Shown piece by piece: positions 15,283 through 23,209 of a stretch of DNA of 23,272 nucleotides. Below the pieces are notes generated by a model. That model was not told where the DNA came from and did no database searches. It saw only the letters and a list, made by a program, of their open reading frames with translations. The DNA comes from an uncultured Oscillospiraceae bacterium (lineage in GTDB: Bacteria > Bacillota > Clostridia > Oscillospirales > Oscillospiraceae). How positions within the stretch are numbered: the stretch's first letter is position 1; every line of letters starts with the position of its first letter. The stretch spans positions 1 to 23,272 of the forward strand of contig CAKUHJ010000012.1 in NCBI GenBank assembly GCA_934655935.1, given 5' to 3'. The translations under genes were made by a program, and so were the position numbers.

Positions 15283-17640
15283 TTACGCGTCCTTTTTCTT
15301 TGCGGCGGTCCGCTTTGCCGCCGGTTTTTCTTCTGTGGATGCCGCGCGCTTTTTCGCCGCGGGCTTCTTTGCAGCTGGCTTCTTTTCCGCAGCTTTTTTC
15401 GCCGCAGGCTTTTTTTCCGCCGTTTTTTTCTCCGCCGCGGCCTTTTCCTTTTTGGCCTCAGCCTTGGAGATTTCCGCGTCGTGCGCCGCCTCGGCGTTCG
15501 ACTCTGCCGTCGCCGCGCCGCCGGAAGCCTTGCGGCGGTAGCCGCGCCGGTCCTCCGGAAGGAAGTTTTCACACGCGGGGTTCACGCAGAACGGTTTCAT
15601 CGCGCCGCGGCCGGAGCGCTTGAACATGGTCTGACCGCAGACCGGGCAATCCTGATCCGTGGGCACGTCCCAGCTCATGAAGCCGCATTCCGCGCCGCGC
15701 TCACAGGCATAGTAGGCGTAGCCGCGCTTGCTTTTGCGCTTTAAAAGCCCGCTGCCGCACTTCGGACACCGCCCCGGCATCCGCTCGACAATCGGCTTTG
15801 TAAACTTGCACTCCGGGAAGCCGGGGCAGGCCAGGAATTTTCCGAAGCGGCCGGATTTTACAACCATCTTCCGCCCGCACAGCTCGCAGATTTCGTCCGT
15901 CTCCTCGTCGGGAACCTTGAGCCGCTGGCCCTCCAGCGCCTTCTCTGCGTCCTCCATCTCCTGATGGAAGCCCGTGTAGAACTCGGACAAAACCGTTTTC
16001 CAGTTGCGCTGGCCGGCCTCCACCTGATCCAGCTCCTGCTCCATGCCGGCGGTGAATTCCACGCTGATGATATTCGGGAAGCGGTCCATCATCAGGCCGT
16101 TTACCACCTCGCCGAGCGGCGTCGGCCAGAGGCGCTTGTCCTTTTTCAGGACATATTCGCGGTCCTGGATGGTGGAAATGATAGACGCATAGGTGGACGG
16201 GCGGCCGACGCCCTTCTCCTCCATTGCGCGCACAAGCGTCGCCTCGGTGTAGCGGGCGGGCGGCTGTGTGAAGTGCTGCTGTTTGTCAAACTGCTGCACC
16301 GTCAGCGGCTCGCCGGCCGCAAGCGCGGGCAGCGCCTCGTCGATGGTCTGCTGCTCGTCGTCGCGGCTCTCCTCATATACGGCGGTGAAGCCCGCAAAGC
16401 GCAGGCTCTGGTGGCTGGCGCGGAAGACATGCCGCCCGCAGGCGGCCTCAATGGCCGTAACGTCATAGACGGCGCTCTCCATCTGAGAGGAGATGAACCG
16501 GCTCCAGATGAGCTTGTAGAGCCGGAACTGGTCCCGCGTCAGGTCATGCTCCAGCTGCTCCGGCGTCAGCGCGCAGTTGGACGGCCGGATTGCCTCATGC
16601 GCGTCCTGTGCGCCGGACTTCGGCTTGTAGCGCCGGGGCGCGCCGGGATAATACTGCGCGCCGTAGCGGCTGCGGATGACATCCGCCGCCGCGGCAAGCG
16701 CCTCCTCCGAGATACGCAGGGAGTCCGTTCTCATATAGGTGATCAGACCGATTGAGCCCTCGCCGGAGACCTCGACGCCCTCATAGAGCTGCTGTGCGAT
16801 CATCATGGTCTGGCGCGGGGTCATGTTGAGCTTGCGGGAGGCCTCCTGCTGGAGCGTCGAGGTGATGAACGGAGGCGCGGGATTGCGCTTTTTCTCCGAG
16901 TTTTTCACGCTGGAGACGGAAAACGCTCCATCCTTCAGCTCTTCGAGAACGGAGAGCACCGCCTGCTCATTTTCAAGCTCCCGCTTTTTGGGGTCGCCGT
17001 AATAATGCGCCAGGAAGCTTCCGGGCTTGCCGACGCGGCTCAGGCGTACGTCGAGCGACCAATACTCCTGCGGCGTGAAAGCCCGGATTTCATTTTCCCG
17101 GTCCACAACCAGCCGCGTCGCCACGGACTGCACGCGGCCTGCGGACAGGCCCTTGCGGATCTTGCGCCAGAGGAAGGGGCTGAGCTGATAGCCCACAATC
17201 CGGTCCAGCACACGCCGGGCCTGCTGTGCGTCGACCAGATTCTGGTCAATTGCGCGCGGCGCGGCGATGGCCTTGCGGACCACGTCGCGCGTGATTTCAT
17301 TGAACGTCACGCGGTAGGTCTGATCGTCCGGAATATCCAGCAGATATTTCAGGTGCCAGGAGATTGCCTCTCCCTCGCGGTCCGGGTCGGTTGCAAGATA
17401 AACCCGCGCGCTTTCGGCGGCGGTTTTCTGCAGGTCCCGGATAATGTCCTCTTTTCCCTTGAGCGGCCGGTACTGCGGCTCAAAGCCGTGCTCAATATCC
17501 ACGCTCATCGTGCTCTTGGACAGATCCCGCAGATGGCCCATACTGGCCTTTACGGTGTAGTCCGGCCCAAGATATTTTCCAATGGTCTTCGCCTTCGAGG
17601 GGGACTCGACGATGACCAGATTCTGCTTTTCGTTCGGCAT
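15283..17640 (-). CDS. topA: DNA topoisomerase I with Lys/Ala-rich tail
   Basis: Type IA topoisomerase that relaxes negative supercoils. Counting from the ATG at 17640 (785 residues): the TOPRIM domain has VESPSKAKTIGKYLG (E12) and DPDREGEA (85-92); the active-site Tyr is Y302 in TYMRTDSLR. Three C4 zinc-ribbon modules follow, beginning CELCGRK (about 585), CPKCGSG and CPVCGQT. The last ~80 residues are a low-complexity tail of KKPAAKK-type repeats. The start at 17640 has GGAGG five bases upstream and is preferred over the in-frame ATG at 17652, which itself overlaps that Shine-Dalgarno and has only a weak site of its own. dprA ends 15 bases upstream, so the genes are coupled. Confidence 0.95.
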   Translation of the reverse strand: MPNEKQNLVIVESPSKAKTIGKYLGPDYTVKASMGHLRDLSKSTMSVDIEHGFEPQYRPLKGKEDIIRDLQKTAAESARVYLATDPDREGEAISWHLKYLLDIPDDQTYRVTFNEITRDVVRKAIAAPRAIDQNLVDAQQARRVLDRIVGYQLSPFLWRKIRKGLSAGRVQSVATRLVVDRENEIRAFTPQEYWSLDVRLSRVGKPGSFLAHYYGDPKKRELENEQAVLSVLEELKDGAFSVSSVKNSEKKRNPAPPFITSTLQQEASRKLNMTPRQTMMIAQQLYEGVEVSGEGSIGLITYMRTDSLRISEEALAAAADVIRSRYGAQYYPGAPRRYKPKSGAQDAHEAIRPSNCALTPEQLEHDLTRDQFRLYKLIWSRFISSQMESAVYDVTAIEAACGRHVFRASHQSLRFAGFTAVYEESRDDEQQTIDEALPALAAGEPLTVQQFDKQQHFTQPPARYTEATLVRAMEEKGVGRPSTYASIISTIQDREYVLKKDKRLWPTPLGEVVNGLMMDRFPNIISVEFTAGMEQELDQVEAGQRNWKTVLSEFYTGFHQEMEDAEKALEGQRLKVPDEETDEICELCGRKMVVKSGRFGKFLACPGFPECKFTKPIVERMPGRCPKCGSGLLKRKSKRGYAYYACERGAECGFMSWDVPTDQDCPVCGQTMFKRSGRGAMKPFCVNPACENFLPEDRRGYRRKASGGAATAESNAEAAHDAEISKAEAKKEKAAAEKKTAEKKPAAKKAAEKKPAAKKPAAKKRAASTEEKPAAKRTAAKKKDA

Positions 17641-17655
17641 GTTTGCCTCCATCTG

Positions 17656-18921
17656 TTATTTTCCCGCCGGCGCGTAGACCTTTCCGGGCAGCTGCACAGC
17701 CAGACCCCGGACCTCCAGCAGCGTCAGCGCCGCCAGGGCGCGCCCGGCCGGAAGCCCCGCCCGTTCGGCGGCAATATCAATCTGCACGGGGCCCTGCGCA
17801 ATGGCGTGCGCAACGGCGCGCTCGTCCTCGCTCAGCTCCGAAAAATGCTCTTGCAGGTCAATATAAGCTCTTTGCGGCGCTTTGTCAATGGGATTTGTGT
17901 CGTTTCCCGGCGATTTTACCTCCGCCTGCGGCGCGGCGGGCTTCCGGGCGGTCTGCGCCACGCGCCGCTCCGCACGCTCTGCCGCCTGCGCCTGCTGCCG
18001 AAGCTCCGCCTGGCTCAGCTCCACCTGCGGCGCAGAGGCGCTTGCAGAAAGAAGCTCCGGGAACAGATGGGTATATTCCTGCAGAACGTCGTAGCCGTCG
18101 GTCACAAGAATCGCACCCTGCTTTAAAAGCGCAAGGTTTCCCGCGGCCGTCTCCGAGCCGAGATTTGCGGGAAGCGTAAACACATCGCGGCCCTGCTCCA
18201 GCGCATACTGCGCCGTAATCAGCGCCCCGCTTTTCTTCGGCGCCTCCACCACGACCACGCCCATGGAAAGCCCGCTCAGAAGGCGGTTGCGCCGGGGAAA
18301 ATTTTCCCGCAGCGGCGGCGTTCCGGGTGGATACTCGCTCAGAACACAGCCGTTTTCCCGCAGATCGTCAAACAGCGCGCGGTTGGAGGCCGGATACGTC
18401 ACGTCCACGCCGCAGCCGAATACCGCCGCAGCGCCGAAGCCGGACGACAGCGCGCCCTTGAGGCTCAGCGTATCCACGCCCGCCGCGCCGCCGGAGATCA
18501 CCAGCATGCCAAGCTCGCTCAGCTGGCAGCCCAGCCGTTTGGCCTGCACCAGCCCGTAGACGGAGGCCCTTCTTGTGCCGACCATGGCGATCGCCGGCGT
18601 CTCGTCAAAGGCAGGAAGCCGCCCCTGGTAATAAAGCACCAGCGGCGGGTCCGGAATGCTTTTCAGGCGCGCGGGGTAGGCCGCGTCCTGAAGCGTCAGA
18701 ATATGAATCTTTTTCTCCCGGCAGGTCCGCACAATCGCTCTTGCCGACTCCAGCGCCTTATCCGCGAGCGAGGCAAGCGCCGCCTGCGGCACAAGTGGGC
18801 CATAGTCCTGCTCCGGGGCGCAGTAAACGCCCTCCGGCGTCTGGAACTGCTCCAGAAGCCGCAGCGCATCCGACGTTTTTAAGCGTTTTCGCTCCGCGAG
18901 CCAAAGCCAGTATTCAAGCAT
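17656..18921 (-). CDS. dprA: DNA-processing protein DprA (Smf)
   Basis: Binds incoming single-stranded DNA and loads RecA during natural transformation. The 421-residue protein has an N-terminal helical domain, then the Rossmann core with MVGTRRASVYGLVQAKRLG (about 114-132), LVISGGAAGVDTLSLKGAL (GxD form, with SLKGAL where many homologues have AH.GAL), VFGCGVDVTYPASNR, LSEYPPGTPP, FPRRNRLLSGLS and VVEAPKKSGALITAQYALEQGRDVF. An Ala/Gln-rich linker (about 285-345) leads to a C-terminal winged-helix domain (about 355-420). The Shine-Dalgarno GGGAGGAAG lies in the end of the preceding methyltransferase gene with a rather long gap. No other competence gene is in the window, so natural transformation is not implied. 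Confidence 0.95.
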   Translation of the reverse strand: MLEYWLWLAERKRLKTSDALRLLEQFQTPEGVYCAPEQDYGPLVPQAALASLADKALESARAIVRTCREKKIHILTLQDAAYPARLKSIPDPPLVLYYQGRLPAFDETPAIAMVGTRRASVYGLVQAKRLGCQLSELGMLVISGGAAGVDTLSLKGALSSGFGAAAVFGCGVDVTYPASNRALFDDLRENGCVLSEYPPGTPPLRENFPRRNRLLSGLSMGVVVVEAPKKSGALITAQYALEQGRDVFTLPANLGSETAAGNLALLKQGAILVTDGYDVLQEYTHLFPELLSASASAPQVELSQAELRQQAQAAERAERRVAQTARKPAAPQAEVKSPGNDTNPIDKAPQRAYIDLQEHFSELSEDERAVAHAIAQGPVQIDIAAERAGLPAGRALAALTLLEVRGLAVQLPGKVYAPAGK

Positions 18922-18951
18922 AGCGTCTTTCTTCCTCCCGTGCGCGCGGAC

Positions 18952-19713
18952 TTACGCGCGGCCTGCGCGGATCTGCCACATGACAATGGCGGCGGCCACC
19001 GCCGCATTCAGCGATTCGCAGCGCGGATTCATCGGAATCACGACCGTCCCGTCGCACGCGTCCAGAAGCGCCTGCCGGACGCCCTGGCCCTCGCTGCCGA
19101 TGATCACCGCGCCGTCCGCAACCGGGCAGGCGCGAAGATCGGCCGCGCCCTCTTCCAGAGCCGCCGCCCACACGCGAAGGCCCGCCTCCCGGCAAAGCGC
19201 AAGCGCCTGCTCCGCGCGCAGGCAGACCGGCGGCGTACGGAACACCGCGCCCATAGACGCGCGGACCGTTTTCGGGCTGTAAGCCTCGGCGCAGCCGTCC
19301 AGCAGAACCACCGGGATTTCCAGCGCGTCCGCCGTGCGGAGCATTGTGCCGAGGTTTCCGGGGTCCTGAACGCCGTCCAGCAGCAGCGTTCCCGGCAGAA
19401 GCCTTGCCGGCCTCTGCGGCGGCAGCTTGCAGACGAAGGCCGCGCCCTGCGGGCTCTGCTGCTGGGATACCGACTGCATCACATCCCGCGGCACGCGGAC
19501 GCAGCTGACGCCCTGCGGCAGCTGCGGGCACGCAAGCTCCTCCTGCAGCAGCACAAGCTGCACCTCCGCGCCCCAGCGCAGCGCCTCGTCCAGAAGCTTC
19601 GTGCCCTCCGCGGCATATGCGCCGCACGAAAGCCGGTAGCTTTTGGAGCTGAGAAGCTTTCTGACATGCTGGACCGTGGAGTTCCGGCGGCTGGTTACAA
19701 GCTCCTCCTTCAT
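18952..19713 (-). CDS. TrmH/SpoU-family RNA 2'-O-methyltransferase
   Basis: SPOUT-fold methyltransferase that 2'-O-methylates a ribose in rRNA or tRNA using S-adenosylmethionine. The 253-residue protein has an N-terminal substrate-binding domain (SRRNSTVQHVRKLLSSKSYR...FVAEGTKLL-like) and a catalytic domain with motif 1 DPGNLGTMLRTADA (about 118-131), motif 2 VIIGSEGQGV and motif 3 IPMNPRCESLNAAVAAAIVMW, which form the trefoil-knot cofactor site. It resembles the RlmB/TsnR-like group seen in Firmicutes, but the exact target nucleotide cannot be read from sequence. Its ATG overlaps the ktrA stop by four bases (ATGA), so it is coupled to the potassium-uptake pair. Confidence 0.9.
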   Translation of the reverse strand: MKEELVTSRRNSTVQHVRKLLSSKSYRLSCGAYAAEGTKLLDEALRWGAEVQLVLLQEELACPQLPQGVSCVRVPRDVMQSVSQQQSPQGAAFVCKLPPQRPARLLPGTLLLDGVQDPGNLGTMLRTADALEIPVVLLDGCAEAYSPKTVRASMGAVFRTPPVCLRAEQALALCREAGLRVWAAALEEGAADLRACPVADGAVIIGSEGQGVRQALLDACDGTVVIPMNPRCESLNAAVAAAIVMWQIRAGRA

Positions 19714-20366
19714 GGCTTCAGACGGGTCAGCCTGGTCAGGCGGCTGTTTTCGCCCAGAACCACCAGAATGCAGCCCTCCTTCAGGGGCGCAGAGGCGTCG
19801 GGCGAGACGTTGACGCCGCTGTTTTCCCGAAGGGCAATGATGTTGACGCCGTATTTTGCGCGGATCTCCAGCTCGCGCATGGACTTTCCCGCCCAGGCTG
19901 CGGGCAGCGGCAGCTCCGCGATGCCGCAGTCCCTGGAAAGCTCGATAAAGTCCAGAATGCTGGAGGAGGTCATCGACTGCGCCAGCTTTACGCCGAACTC
20001 CCGCTCGGGAATGATCACGCGGTCGGCGCCCAGCTTTTCCAGCGCACGCTTCTGCGTATCGTCCTGCGCCTTGCAGATGACCTGCGGAACGCCGATGGAC
20101 TTGAGATTGAGCGTAATGACGACGCTCGCGGCCAGATTGGTTCCGATGGCGACGACGGCGCAGTCATAATTCCGTATGCCGAGCGCGCGGAGCGCGCCCT
20201 CGTCCCGTGCGTCGCAGACGGCGGCGCAGGTCACATAGGACTCCATATGCTGCACAAGCTCCTCGTCCTCGTCCACGGCGAGAACCTCGTTCCCCAGCTC
20301 ATACAGCCGCCTTGCGACGGCGGTTCCGAACCGGCCGAGGCCGATCACGACAAATGTCTTTTTCAT
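19710..20366 (-). CDS. ktrA: Potassium-uptake regulatory subunit (TrkA/KtrA, RCK domains)
   Basis: Cytosolic gating ring of a Ktr/Trk potassium transporter. The 218-residue protein has one RCK_N domain with the dinucleotide motif VIGLGRFGTAVARRL (residues 7-21) and an acidic end of beta-2 (VDEDEE), then an RCK_C domain (about 138-215, with LRENSGVNVSPDASAPLKEGCILVVLG). This single RCK_N/RCK_C form is KtrA-like rather than the doubled TrkA of E. coli. AGAGGA precedes the ATG by nine bases. ktrB ends 22 bases upstream, giving the usual channel-regulator pair. Confidence 0.93.
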   Translation of the reverse strand: MKKTFVVIGLGRFGTAVARRLYELGNEVLAVDEDEELVQHMESYVTCAAVCDARDEGALRALGIRNYDCAVVAIGTNLAASVVITLNLKSIGVPQVICKAQDDTQKRALEKLGADRVIIPEREFGVKLAQSMTSSSILDFIELSRDCGIAELPLPAAWAGKSMRELEIRAKYGVNIIALRENSGVNVSPDASAPLKEGCILVVLGENSRLTRLTRLKP

Positions 20367-20388
20367 AGTATATTCCTCTTTCGTAATC

Positions 20389-21747
20389 CTACCCGATCAG
20401 AAGCCGGGCGTCGGCATAGCGGGCGCGGCTCCCCGCGCGGTTTGCGGCCAGGAAGGCCACACTGATGGTCATAATGCCCACACGGCCGAAGAACATATAC
20501 AAAATCAGCAGGATCTGGGGAAAAACGCTCAGGCCCGGCGTAATTCCCGTCGTGATGCCGACCGTGCACAGCGCCGAAATGGTCTCGTAGAGGCACGCGT
20601 CCATCGGCAGCGCATCGCAGACGGAAATCGCACATGCGCCGCCGAGCGCCAGCGCAAAGACCAGCACGGCAATTGCCGCGGCATTCGCCGCGTCCCGGGC
20701 GCTGATGGTATGCCGCAGGACGCTCACATGCTCGCGCCCGCGGGCCGTGCCGAACACAAACGCCAGCAGCACGCCCACCGTGACGGTTTTTACGCCGCCC
20801 GCCGTCGAGCCGGACGAGCCGCCGATAAACATCAGAATATCACACAGTACCTTGCTGACGTCGTGCAGCGCGCTCTGGTCGATGGTCACAAAGCCCGCCG
20901 TACGGAGCGTGGCGGACTGAAAGAGGCTTGCAAGCAGCTTCCCGCCCACGGAAAGCCCGCCGAGCGTGGCCGGATTGTTCCACTCCAGAAGCGCAAACAG
21001 CGCCGCGCCGCCAAGCAGAAGCCCGAGCGTAAGCCTGACGGCGAGCCTTGCGTAAACGCTCAGCTTTCTTCTGCGGATCTCTCCCCAGACGGAAAAGCCC
21101 AGCCCGCCGATGACAATCAGGGCGACGACCGTCAGGTTCACCACCGGGTCCGATACATAGCGGCTGAGGCTGCCGCCCGCAGCGGTATCGCCCAGAACGT
21201 CAAAGCCCGCGTTGCAGAACGCGGACACCGAATGAAACACGCCGTACCACAGCGCCCGCCCGAAGCCGAACTCCGGCCAGAAGCGCAGCGTCAGGACAAG
21301 CGCCCCCGCCGATTCCACCGCAAGCGTACCCAGAAGCACGTTTCTTACCAGACTCACCACGCCGGAATACTCCGCCGCGCTGAGCGCCTGGGCCAGCAGC
21401 ATTCTCTGCCGCAGGCCGATTTTCTGCCGGAGCGCGAAAAAGAACACGCAGGCGACGCTCATAAAGCCAAGGCCGCCGATCTGAATGAGCAGAAGCAGAA
21501 CCGCCTGCCCGAAGCCGGACCAGTAGCTTCCGGTATCCACGCGGATCAGCCCCGTTACGCATGTCGCGCTTGCGGCGGTAAAAAGGCTGGTCAGAAACGG
21601 CGTGCGCGTATGCGCCCGGGACGCGCACGGCAGGCACAGAAGTCCCGCCCCCGCCAGAATCAGAAGCGCAAAGACCAGCGCGATGATCTGCGCGGGCCGG
21701 AGTCTTCGCCCAAGGGCCGCCGTCCGCGCGAAAAATTTATGAAGCAA
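20389..21747 (-). CDS. ktrB: Potassium-uptake channel subunit KtrB/TrkH family
   Basis: Integral membrane potassium channel subunit of 452 residues, made of four M1-P-M2 repeats. The four filter loops are visible: SATCVTGLIRVDTGS, SVSAFCNAGFDVLG, LRTAGFVTIDQS and SALCTVGITTG, each with the filter glycine. Hydrophobic helices surround them, beginning IIALVFALLILAGAGLL. The start is the TTG at 21745-21747, chosen because AGGGGGAGAG stands about five bases upstream and no ATG is near. A consensus promoter lies about 70 bases upstream, making this the first gene of the block ktrB-ktrA-methyltransferase-dprA-topA-trmFO-plsX-rnc. Confidence 0.94.
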   Translation of the reverse strand: MLHKFFARTAALGRRLRPAQIIALVFALLILAGAGLLCLPCASRAHTRTPFLTSLFTAASATCVTGLIRVDTGSYWSGFGQAVLLLLIQIGGLGFMSVACVFFFALRQKIGLRQRMLLAQALSAAEYSGVVSLVRNVLLGTLAVESAGALVLTLRFWPEFGFGRALWYGVFHSVSAFCNAGFDVLGDTAAGGSLSRYVSDPVVNLTVVALIVIGGLGFSVWGEIRRRKLSVYARLAVRLTLGLLLGGAALFALLEWNNPATLGGLSVGGKLLASLFQSATLRTAGFVTIDQSALHDVSKVLCDILMFIGGSSGSTAGGVKTVTVGVLLAFVFGTARGREHVSVLRHTISARDAANAAAIAVLVFALALGGACAISVCDALPMDACLYETISALCTVGITTGITPGLSVFPQILLILYMFFGRVGIMTISVAFLAANRAGSRARYADARLLIG

Positions 21748-21815
21748 GCTCTCTCCCCCTGCGGCAGCGCCGCATTTTCCGCATAAAATGACAAAAACCG
21801 GGCGATTCTGATTTT

Positions 21816-21844
21816 ATCATATCGGCATCCGTCCGGCTTGTCAA
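21816..21844 (-). promoter_or_regulatory. Consensus promoter of the ktrB operon
   Basis: On the minus strand TTGACA (21844-21839), a 17-bp spacer and TATGAT (21821-21816). The start is expected near 21809, giving a leader of about 60 nt. No c-di-AMP riboswitch could fit in that length. A small hairpin TGCGGC-AGC-GCCGCA (21760-21774) abuts the Shine-Dalgarno. Confidence 0.85.
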
Positions 21845-21850
21845 GTCATG

Positions 21851-22516
21851 TCAGTCCGCCATTTTATAGATTCTCTGCATCAGCGTATAATAAGGTAGTA
21901 AAAAGGAAAAGCCCTCCTCCAGAAGCGTCACGAGCGCGCGGCCGGCGCTGACGTCGTCATAGGGCCGCGCAGCCGTCAGGCTGAGGTTCCTTTTGTTGTA
22001 CCAATGCACAAGCTCGTCCTCCGTGTGTCCCTTCGGCCTGGCATATTCCGCACCCTCCAGGCGGAAGGCGCTCTGCCGGGAGAGTCTTCGCTGCAGCGCA
22101 AGAAGCTCCGTCGGATCGCGGTCGATGCTCTGGCGGAGCCTGCGCATCATCGCCGCGCCTGCGCCGTAGCAGCCCATGCCGTAGCTGTAGCCCTCCGCGC
22201 CGATCTCAAACCAGAAGCATGGGGCCTCGTCCCGGTTCTCCGTCTCATTCTGGAATGAAAACCAGATATGATCCTTCAGAGGCCCGCGGCCGAACAGCCG
22301 CCGCGCATCGCGGTAAATGCGCGAAATATGCAGGTTCAGCCCGAGCTGCGGGCTGCCGGCGGCGAACCAGTCGTAAAGCTCGTTTGCAAGCGCCCTTGTC
22401 GGCTCCGCGGCCAGGGAAGAAAACTCCTGCTTATGAAGCGCGAACCATTCGCGCGAATTGTTGAAGCGCAGCTCCCAGAAGAAGTCTGCAAGCTTATCCG
22501 AATAGCCTGTGAACAT
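21851..22516 (-). CDS. DUF2461 family protein
   Basis: A 221-residue soluble protein of unknown function. It matches the DUF2461 pattern: an N-terminal FFWELRFNNSREWFALHKQEF (about 12-32), a central LGLNLHISRIYRDARRLFGRGPLKDHIWFSF (the conserved R.YRD.RF...P.K.H core), and FEIGAEGYSYGMGCYG. No signal peptide or membrane segment is visible. The ATG lies two bases after the ruvX stop with GAAGGGA as Shine-Dalgarno inside ruvX, so the two are coupled. No terminator is visible between its stop and the ktrB promoter, so transcription may run on into the downstream operon. Confidence 0.88.
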   Translation of the reverse strand: MFTGYSDKLADFFWELRFNNSREWFALHKQEFSSLAAEPTRALANELYDWFAAGSPQLGLNLHISRIYRDARRLFGRGPLKDHIWFSFQNETENRDEAPCFWFEIGAEGYSYGMGCYGAGAAMMRRLRQSIDRDPTELLALQRRLSRQSAFRLEGAEYARPKGHTEDELVHWYNKRNLSLTAARPYDDVSAGRALVTLLEEGFSFLLPYYTLMQRIYKMAD

Positions 22517-22518
22517 GC

Positions 22519-22944
22519 TCAGTTTCCCTTCTGCTTTGCAAGATAGCTCAGGTAGCCCTCCAGAATCAGGGAGGCGGCGACCGCGTCGACCGTGTTCTTC
22601 CGCTTTTTCCCGTGATAATTGCTTTCTGAGAGGATCTGGTGCGCCTCAATGGTGGTCCTGCGCTCGTCCCAGAGCACAACCGGCAGCCCGCACGCCGCCT
22701 CCAGCCGGGCCGCGAAGGCGCGGTAACGCTCTGCGCGCGGTCCCTCGCTTCCATCCATATTCTTAGGGTATCCCATCACGACGCGTTCCACCCCGTGCTT
22801 TCTGATCAGCTCCGCCAGCGTCTGGGCCGTCTTCTCCGGGTTCCGGGAGGCAATGACCTCCGTATGCCCCGTCAGCCAGCCCATCGCGTCGGAAATTGCG
22901 ACGCCTGTGCGCGCGTCGCCGTAATCAATCGCCAGAACCTTCAT
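22519..22944 (-). CDS. ruvX: RuvX/YqgF putative Holliday-junction resolvase (pre-16S rRNA nuclease)
   Basis: A 141-residue RNase H-fold protein of the RuvX/YqgF family, linked to Holliday-junction resolution and to 16S rRNA 5'-end maturation. Typical segments are LAIDYGDARTGVAISD (D7 catalytic), VVMGYPKNMDGSEGPRAE, LWDERRTTIEA and KKRKNTVDAVAASLILEGYL (Asp near the end). The start at 22944 has GGAGGAGG about eight bases upstream and begins exactly with the conserved MKVLAIDYG; the longer in-frame ATG at 22989 would lie upstream of the promoter start and is rejected. It is first in a two-gene unit with the DUF2461 gene. Confidence 0.93.
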   Translation of the reverse strand: MKVLAIDYGDARTGVAISDAMGWLTGHTEVIASRNPEKTAQTLAELIRKHGVERVVMGYPKNMDGSEGPRAERYRAFAARLEAACGLPVVLWDERRTTIEAHQILSESNYHGKKRKNTVDAVAASLILEGYLSYLAKQKGN

Positions 22945-22979
22945 CCGCAGTCCTCCTCCGGCATACCATATTTTCCGAT

Positions 22980-23008
22980 AGTATAGCACGCGGCGTCCGA
23001 AATCGCAA
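22980..23008 (-). promoter_or_regulatory. Promoter of ruvX
   Basis: On the minus strand TTGCGA (23008-23003), a 17-bp spacer and TATACT (22985-22980). The start is near 22973, leaving a leader of about 30 nt. Confidence 0.7.
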
Positions 23009-23047
23009 ATTCTTTAAAATTTTCTTCTGTTTTCCGCAAAAAACAGA

Positions 23048-23076
23048 TTGACCGGGCCGCATTTCTGTGCTAGAAT
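23048..23076 (+). promoter_or_regulatory. Promoter of rpmG
   Basis: TTGACC (23048-23053), a 17-bp spacer and TAGAAT (23071-23076), with a start near 23083. It is back-to-back with the ruvX promoter. Confidence 0.75.
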
Positions 23077-23088
23077 GTCTTTACCTGT

Positions 23089-23173
23089 GAAAAAGGGCTT
23101 CTTTTTTTGCGCCCTTTTCAGCCGCGGGACGCCAGGTAGTTTCGGCGTCGGGCTAAAATTTCAATAGCCGCGG
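23089..23173 (+). promoter_or_regulatory. Structured 5' leader of rpmG
   Basis: The ~125-nt leader has a first hairpin AAAAGGGC (23091-23098) / GCCCTTTT (23111-23118) with a T-rich loop. A second hairpin GACGCC (23128-23133) / GGCGTC (23144-23149) is bracketed by two CCGCGG copies (23122-23127 and 23168-23173) that can pair and close a larger structure. No known riboswitch is recognised. Confidence 0.45.
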
Positions 23174-23209
23174 TGATGCAGGGAGGCAAGATTTAAGGAG
23201 GTGCCGATA

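Noticed and set aside
15283-15540. DNA tandem repeat or CRISPR-like array
   Set aside because: The repetition comes from Lys/Ala/Pro codons in the TopA tail, with no regular spacers.
17005-18126. Plus-strand frame of 373 codons
   Set aside because: Antisense across the topA/dprA junction, with no motifs or upstream ribosome-binding site.
18940-20169. Plus-strand frame of 409 codons
   Set aside because: Antisense to the RNA methyltransferase and ktrA, both with clear motifs.
20710-21786. Plus-strand frame of 358 codons
   Set aside because: Antisense of ktrB; its Arg/Gln/Lys-rich product has no domain signature.
21748-21850. c-di-AMP (ydaO-type) riboswitch before ktrB
   Set aside because: The leader from the predicted start is only about 60 nt, too short for that aptamer, and no matching motif was seen.
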